Assembly (NCBI GenBank): GCA_002633005.1 | Contig: NMRA01000023.1 | Coordinates: 705,339 to 769,338, forward strand | Direction: 5' to 3' | Source: Phoronis australis | Lineage: Eukaryota; Phoronida; Phoronidae | DNA length: 64,000 nucleotides | Part shown: one piece after another, positions 51,501-60,500 of the stretch | How the letters are laid out: each line of letters opens with the position of its first letter | How positions within the stretch are numbered: the stretch's first letter is position 1 | Position numbers and translations under genes: made by a program | Notes under the pieces: generated by a model | The model's database searches: none | The model's input: the letters and a program-made list of their open reading frames with translations, nothing else | Told to the model about the DNA's origin: nothing

Positions 51501-54500
51501 ACAATCGTCTGATAATTTAAAGTAAAAAGATACATGTAGAAAAAAAATCAATACTATCTTGACATAGCATCATTATCGCCAGGGCATGTAATTGGGGAAG
51601 ACTTACCAACGCATTTTTGAGCGCAAGTATCCCAGAGCGCAGTGCCACCACAATCGCCGTTGCAATCCCATGACTGGTAGTATCCCGCAGAAGTTTCGCA
51701 TAACCCGCACTTGTCTATGCCGAACTCTTCCGTGTTGTTGGTGTTACCGCCAACACATAAATCACACTTGTTCCAATACGCTGTACCATCGCAGTCGCCA
51801 TAACAGTCCACAATTTTATTGCCTCCTTTGTTCACGCAAGTACCTATAACAAACTGGCTTCGGTATAATCCAGACCACACCTTGTGTGAGATATGTACAG
51901 TTATTTTATTTTCTCTATACTTCTTCAAACTCAATATCATGCTGTTGTCGGATTGAGAATAAAGAAGACCTTCCTGAGTTATGCAGGTATATTTGAAATT
52001 GGCTGTTCAGTGGGCATGTGACAAGCTTTAACCGAATGCAGACGTAAGGATCCGTCTCAACCAATTCCCCAACCCCCGGTCGGCATCGGTTTCACCTCTG
52101 CCGATCGCCGCTTATTTCCCCTCCCCGGCCGCCACCGATGCCATCCCCTTCTTATATAGCTTTTGCATATCTGCCAATTGCAAATATTCTTGTTTTGCCC
52201 AAATTTTCCTTAATTTTGGACCGCCTAATACATGTACGTCCATAACTGAGCTGTAATACCATTGAAGGCCGGAATAGATTCTCTAAAAAATCTAACAGTG
52301 CTCGTTCCTACTTGACAACATAGAATGCATTTTGGTAATAAAAGACGTCACCGAAACAGAAACATTCACCAATAAGATGACATGTATACCCAATGCTCGT
52401 GGAACAGTTTACGTTTTTACAACAGGTAGTTGCAATGATTCTAATTATTCCATTTTGCGACCTTTTTGCGTTGTACCATTAGATACAGCTAAAAGTTAAT
52501 CTTAAAAGTGCACATGACTTACCTGCACAATCTGTTAGATTCGAAAACTCATAGTTGCTGGTGCCGCCGTAACAAACGTTGCACTCTGCATCCTCCATCG
52601 CTGTACCGAAACAGACCCCCATACAATCCTTATCGCCATTTGGCATTTCACCTGTGAAGCCGCCCGTGCACCGGTTGCAGTCGTCTATTGTTGCATCCCC
52701 GTCACAGTCACCGTTGCAATCGTAAATGCACGGTTCTGAAATAGTCAAATGCAAACGGAAATGCAATCTAAAAGGGGCGAATATGTTTTCAACCGTAATG
52801 GCAATGTTTTGGAAGGGAGGTAATGATCACCATGAGGGTAAAAAGGCTTTCAATTCTACAAGTTAAGAATGCTACACATATTGTCACAAAAATGCATGTC
52901 ACCTTTATGATCCACTATAGTTTCAACTATGACTAGTGTGAAAAGAAGCTTAAACGCTAAAGCAACCAATTACGTTAATTCTATTCATACTGTATTGCAC
53001 CTGTACGAGAAACCTACCTGTACATGTAGAACGTAAAAATGTACTCAGAAATGCCCTATTAATACATATTCATACACTGTTCATCCCACATACAAAACAT
53101 AAAAAGAAAAATCCGGTTAAGATCTCATTAGTCATGTTTATTGCACAGTGCACATGGAGCATTCATTAAAGTGTCATCTGTAAAAAAGAAGTTGTGATTT
53201 AGACCAGTAACCGCTGTAAATGTACCATAATCAGTTGAGTAGAGATATCTGGACTCGGGACACCTCGTCGTTTCTTCAATCTAGCTCAAAGAATTTTAGG
53301 TCATGACGCTTTCTGAACTTTTTTGAATTTGAAATGCCAATTGTTTCCTAGCCCAGAAATCCCACTCAATTTTACTAAGAAACAAGTCTGAGACAAATTT
53401 TACAATGGTAAATGAACTAAATCAAAATGTGTTTAAAAAAGGCTTAAAAAAAATTTCCTCCTTACTCTACGCAAATAATAAACCACTCGAAGCCTCCCAT
53501 ATTATGGCAGATAATGCAGGGAATCGGTAAAAACTAACAGTTGTTTTCAAAATAATCTGGACATCGTCAAAAGTCGATAAACGGTTTTGACGCACAACAG
53601 CTAGTAAATAACCATTTATTTTAGTTTTAACTCCGTTTCACTGCTAGCCAAATCTCGACAAAATCTCGACAATTGTTGCTCCACGAATTTTTTCGAACTC
53701 GAGAATATTTACTGTGCAAGGCCATTCACAAAAGTAACAGCTAGCCACAATGTCACATTAACTATGATTAAATTTTGATAAAAATGACATTTTATTGTGA
53801 TAAAGGCTCGACTAAAGTGCCAGATGATTTTGGCAAGAAGTTCGGCATACATTTAGTTCGACAGAGTCTGGAAACAGTGTTCTGACGACGGAACTCTGCC
53901 CACTAGTTTATTACCTAGTTCAGATGCTAGCTAAAACGCTAGGGTTTCTGCCAGCACTTCGCTGGCCGAAAAAAGCCCAGTAATATGAACGGTTGCAGGA
54001 GCCACTTTCGCTGGCGCTTTGTTGGGGGTTTGAGTTACCCCAAAACGACTGGCGGTTTTGCTAGCACGTTTGTTAAAAGACAGACCGTTTACTTCAAAGG
54101 ACAAACATGCACAGCGTTAGGAGGTACTTGTTCAATAGTCACATCAATCAATTTATGACAAAGAGTGAACATAGGCTATTTTGAAATAAAATGTCGCTAA
54201 TAAGTGACTAGACTGTCTGGATAAAGAGCTACCGTTTCGCCAATGAACCTGCTAACGTTTTTCCCGGTCACATGAACCGTCATTGTACATGTACATGTAC
54301 ATGTATTTGTTAAAAACTACAGTACATGTACAGAATGACAATAATTTTGACAGGTTGACCAACCCTTCCAAGTTTGAGTTGTCTCGTAGTCACCAATAGC
54401 AGACGACATCTAGATTCGTTTTAATCGTAGGAATCAATTGCTGTCACGGGAACGAATATTTTGAGACCAGTTCTTCTTAATCAGCACAATTCAAGTCTCC

Positions 54501-57500
54501 CTTGTTTGGGTGTTATAAGGGAAGACAGTCCAATCTTACTTAAAGGATGTCGATTAAAATCAACTCAGAATCTAGTTTCAACAAAGACATACGATTTTNG
54601 GGGGTTTGAGTTACCCCAAAACGACTGGCGTTTTTGCTAGCACGTTTACTTCAAAGGACAAACATGCACAGCGTTAGGAGGTACTTGTTCAATAGTCACA
54701 TCAATCAATTTATGACAAAGAGTGAACATAGGCTATTTTGAAATAAAATTTCGCTAATAAGTGACTAGACTGTCTGGATAAAGAGCTACCGTTTCGCCAA
54801 TGAACCTGCTAACGTTTTTCCCGGTCACATGAACCGTCATTGTACATGTACATGTACATGTATTTGTTAAAAACTACAGTACAGAATGACAATAATTTTG
54901 ACAGGTTGACCAACCCTTCCAAGTTTGAGTTGTCTCGTAGTCACCAATAGCAGACGACATCTAGATTCGTTTTAATCGTAGGAATCAATTGCTGTCACGG
55001 GAACGAATATTTTGAGACCAGTTCTTCTTAATCAGCACAATTCAAGTCTCCCTTGTTTGGGTGTTATAAGGGAAGACAGTCCAATCTTACTTAAAGGATG
55101 TCGATTAAAATCAACTCAGAATCTAGTTTCAACAAAGACATACGATTTTTATAAAAATATTCATACTGAAGTAAATTCAAAGACCCGGGAAAACAGAAGC
55201 CATATAAACAACATCAGCCTCCGTACGGCCTTGATGTGAAGCTTATATACTTGTATAGGCGCACGCCTCTACGTATGAGACAGTTGAGTCGATGTTCTTT
55301 GAAGAACACACATGGTTATGTTTATCCAAAAATCATTTGAAAGGAAGGAAATTCACCGTAGTAAACACATACTGTTGTTTAAATAACCCCAGGGTTACCA
55401 TTTGCTTTCGTTGTGAGGTAGCAAATCGCAAATATGAACACAGTTGTTATATTGAACCTGTTGATTCAAAATACTCCTATTGACAAACGATAAAAAATAT
55501 TGATCTACATGTAGGATCCGCTTTGATGAATATTGAGACAGCCTCCAAGGAAAATCGGGACAAACACGTTTTGTTTCACAACGGATTCAGCAAGTAACTA
55601 AATATTTGCTCGATTGGAGTAGTGACACCATTTATATGATGCACAGGTTGTGTTACCGGTAACTAGGGTGGCCTGTATGAGTCTTAGAATTCTAATTTTT
55701 ACCGTAATGTGCTACCAAAATTGTCATCACACGCCCAAAACCAAGTTTCACTTCTTGGAGCGCGGTTGAGTGGCCTGTTAGAAAAGAAACTGTGGTGACA
55801 TGTTTGCAGATCTTCAAACCACAAAATGGCGTAAATTTTGCATTTTACAATCTAGTTCAGCGACACTAACATAATCATTTGGCTTCCCAGCAGATGACAG
55901 CCGTAGCCCCACCTACTGGCTCACTCTATAAATTGTCGCACTTACTTCACAAACAATTAACCACAAATGGACACAACGAAAAATGGAATTTTGTGCTTCA
56001 GAAGTCTGTGCAAACTGTGGTAGTTCGAGGATTTCAACACCTTGTGCAGTTCCGACGGTCCGTGGTCTTAGTGTACCATTCGGTGTTTTTGAGAGACAAT
56101 TGCCCATTTTAATGCCTTTCAACTAAAGCTTCATTTCTCTCTTTTTAGCTGGCTCAAAAACGAAAATCAACTTAGTTCTTTTAGTCTCATAAATTTGGCA
56201 TCATTAATATTCCATGCCAGTACAGGATTCCGTTACCGAAAAATTAAAATCAAAACCATCAGGAACTCAAGAAAATGCTTCAGAGTTTATTGGGGTTGGA
56301 CAACCTTTACATTGCAAATTCCAAAATGGCGCACGTGCACATTGTTAGCATTAAACTGGTCCCCAGAATTTATGTATATGGCATTTCTCAGGATTGGCGG
56401 CTGTTTTGAAGAATGCGTTGAAAACAATTCCAAGGAAACTGATTTGCTAGTTCTTTTGAATGAGAAAAGCCAAGTTTGTTTAGCCTTGAGCTACTTTTGA
56501 TGCAAAATGGTGGCTGCAGTTTTCTTTCAACCATTGTCGCCTGCTGTCTTACTAACCGGGTACGATTTCAAGTGGCTGTTAAACAGATCAAATTTGTCAA
56601 AAAGCAGCTGGTAAGGGGCATACTACAACCACATTTTTAGAATCTAGAGAGAACTGGCATTCCGAATCTGTAGTCAGATTTTTCTAGCACTTGCAGGGAA
56701 GTGGTAATTTTGGGGGAGAAAACTGTCAAATTAGGGTTTTTTGGTCTTATTTTTCTATGCCGGGATTTTTTTGCTGTGAATAAACTCGGCGATTAAAAAT
56801 CAGTAACATAATTAAGTCTCAGTTATCACGGGTAGTGATTGTGAGTTAGGAATGCTACAAAATCCTTTGATTTTTCAGACTCTTGATACGCGCGTGAGGA
56901 AAGGACTCATCTCTACTTAGGTGTGCATCGGCAGTCAAAATCTTGTAATAACTGTATTGTGCCTCCACTTCCCGTGATTTGAGATGACGGCTCATTCGGT
57001 AACAACTCAAGATCAGATAAGCGTGTTGGAGTTTTAAACCTCAAAGCGCTTAGATTAAGAATTCAACATGGACACCTAAACAGCATTGAAATACCGCTTT
57101 AATCATATTACAAAGTTGAAAAACAGTATCATGAATTGTACAGGATTGCTTTCGTCCGTAACGCTCTATATTTGAAAAACACCCAAAACCAAATTGTACA
57201 CTGTATACACAGCGGTAATGGCGTGCCAATTAATGTGACTTTGCAGTACCAATTCCTTTTTATCTCTAATTTAGAGCGTAGAGTGAGTCTGGTCAGTTGA
57301 AACACACATGTATCACAACAATGGGATTTTTCTCCAAATGGCAGTCAACATGTATACGTACATGTACCTCCATTATTCTAAGTTAACACAAAGACATTTT
57401 ATCGGTGCGTCACAAGAAACTGTCAGATTGAACAAATTAAAATGGCATTTTGGCTGCATAGATTTAAACTTTTAACAGTGCATGTATACGCAAAAAATCA

Positions 57501-60500
57501 AATTCTACAGACTTCTCCTTTTAGATAAAACTTTTGATGAGCTTAGTTTTATAGTTTTGAAGAATTTGACAGAATACGAATACTGTTTGATAAAGTAAAA
57601 CGTAACATTTGGTTACGTTATCGGCATGGTTCGTTTACCTATAAGTATCTTCAATACATTGACGCTATTTGTAAGCGACAGCTATTACCTTCCCGGTTCT
57701 TGCTTGTATCTAGGCCTTCCCAATTATTTTCTAGGCAGGACAACGCCACTGCGCGGAATGAATCCTCAACATCAAGACATTACAAGGGCAGCAGCCGAGG
57801 ATAGGGAGGCGGACGTGTCGGACAGCAGGCAACAATAACTATAACACAAACTAACAGTACCTGCCTCTGTAGCTGCGGGAATTGTTAGTTTTCAAGTCCA
57901 CTTACTTGGAGTTGTAATGATTTCAAATAGGTTACTTTCTTCAATGATGACGCTGGCATTGACGGGGAAAATATCCGAGAGGTCCATAGAAGCAGAGGCT
58001 GAAATAAAAAGGTAAAACTGTACCGCTGAGCTGTTCTAGAAACTAAAATCAAACCTATCTATCTCACCCTTTCCAATAAAGCGGTATTTAACGTGCTCGC
58101 GTTTTTGTCAAAAACCGAGATTTAGGCCAATTATTCTTAAAATTGGCCCAATCTCATCTTGGATCGTACTCAGTTGTGTTCTCGGAAAGAGCTTGCACTA
58201 TATTTCCTCAGACCAAACTCATGAAAATCTAGATCACGACATTGTCGCTAAAAGGCAATGGAAATGCTTGTACCTGATCACGTATTAGTATCGACGAAAT
58301 ATTAACTGTTTTCCTTAACCAGTGTGTGGTCTCGAAATCAAAGTGAAGTTGAAGAAATACCTCTATTCGACACCAGAGACCCTCGTGATATCTTTTCTGC
58401 GGTACACTTAACTTCAAAATTTAATGAAAAGATGAGAATCACGGATCGTTCGGGTTAAGCTTTGAAACCATCGTTGTAAAATTTTACTTTAATGTGGTTA
58501 CTAGTTTGCCTTGTCTGCGTCTAAACCCCATGAAATTGAAAATCTTACAAGAATTAAATTAAGTCTGTAACATAAAATCCAACGACATGGCAACATTTTC
58601 CAAAAAAAATCATCTATGATCGATGGTAACTGCACAGTATCGCTAAAAATTTCTTAAAAGATGACATAATGTTAGTTTCTGTAATAATGATATTGTAATA
58701 CTGCAGCTTAGACTCTTTACCGTTCCCGCTAAACACGTTAGTGAAACAAGGAATTAATCTATGTACTCTAAAATCTAGTCAAATCTACCACTTGCATGAA
58801 GATGCACTAAAGTAAACTTAGAAAATTAGTATTCGAATCATTGATACTGTCTGATAAGTTTCGAAAGGTGCGAATCTGATTGGCGCCTGAGTTGGGAGAT
58901 TTTACAGTCGTAAAATGAGCCAAGCAACTACATAATGGATTGCGACAAGTTATTGCCATTTCATCCCAAACACGGAGAACTGAGCTACACACTTGAAAAA
59001 GTCAAGAACACTTAACGAAAGTTTATCGATAAAGTTTCTATAGAATTCAAGTTCTCGAGAATCAGTGTCTGAGTGGTCGCGACTGGGAAAATTTTAAATT
59101 AGTCTTTCATCGACAACGGGAACGAGTGAGAGTTGCTGGTGAAAAGTAAAACAGTTCAAATAAGACGTTCTTGTGTCCAACACACCACAGAAAAGTGCCT
59201 TTGGTGCATTTGCATGCGCCCGGAAAGCATTTTACACCGACGTTTTCGCAATAGAAGTCATATACATGTAGAATGTAATTAAGTATCACACATTCCATCT
59301 TTGACTCCATTCACCACTCAGAAAATTCCCAAAGATAAAAAACTCAAAGATATACGGTACACGAGTTCCGTCCAGGCGGCACTTAAAGTAGCGCAAGTTG
59401 CACCAGGGCAACTTGCGCCCGATCAGCCGCATGTCCAGACGACAATCACACAAGTGATATCAACAAGTAGGACAGGGCGCAAATCATTTTGCTCATATCA
59501 TTCTAATTCGTTTAATATTTTCGGCCACAACCGTAAAAGGCCGGATTTCAAGAAAACAACGGCTGGCAATATTTCCCTTGGAACTTTCGGTTACTTTATT
59601 TTATTTATCGTAAGTTAGCAATGAAAAAAAATATCAGGAATGTGGTGTGAGTTTCGCAATTGGCGCAAGCGTGTAACTAACAATTTACTTCTGCATTGCC
59701 CAATTCGCTGTTCACACGAGATCTTGAAGTGGGAGAAGTTGACCCTAGACAAGGTGCGCTACCTCGAAGAGGTGGGGTAAACTGTCACACCTGTGTCAAG
59801 TTGCACTACTTTATTTTTATCCGCATGTTCACTTGAAGTAGCACAGGCTGCACCTGGGGCAACTTGAGCTAGTTTCAGTAAGCGCCCTCACGCAGCTAAA
59901 ATATAGGCACCAATCAAATGTTCTACATGTCATATAATGTTGTTTCAATGGTGTTATATCGCAGCAGAGCACTTGCCATGACTTATAACCTATTTGGTAT
60001 ACAAACCATGCCTTTATCATTGTTACCAAGAGCATTATGCATATATTGCTTACTATTACTCATGTACTAAAGCACAAACTCGTTCCTCACTTTTGACGGT
60101 TGACTGGGGTTAAAGACCATTTTTGTTTCACAGCTTCATTGCAATTATTCCAACAGGATTTCTAACGCCCTCCTCTTAACCGCCAAGTTCCATACTTACG
60201 AAGACTGAGTGAGTTTATGCCGCTAGATGTCTCATGGGCGCCTTCACTGGTAATTGGTACAGCACTGAGTGGTGGCGTTGACAAGTGTGTAATGTAAGAA
60301 GTTTTGAAATGGTCAGTTGAAGGTAGCCTTGTAGCTCCGATTATGCTTGGACTAGGCAGCCAATCAGATTCTGACAGAGATGGAGTTATACCTGTCCATT
60401 CTAATGACTTTGACGGTTGAAGGCTGTTCAAGTCAGATTTGGTGAAATCTCCAGATAGTGATGGAGGAGCACTGTTCCGTTCTTCTGAATAAGACGCAAT

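Noticed and set aside
59107-59310. Cys-containing minus frame as an extra receptor exon between exons 1 and 2
   Set aside because: No acceptor and donor pair in phase 1-1 flanks it, and its cysteines do not fit the NGDC repeat.
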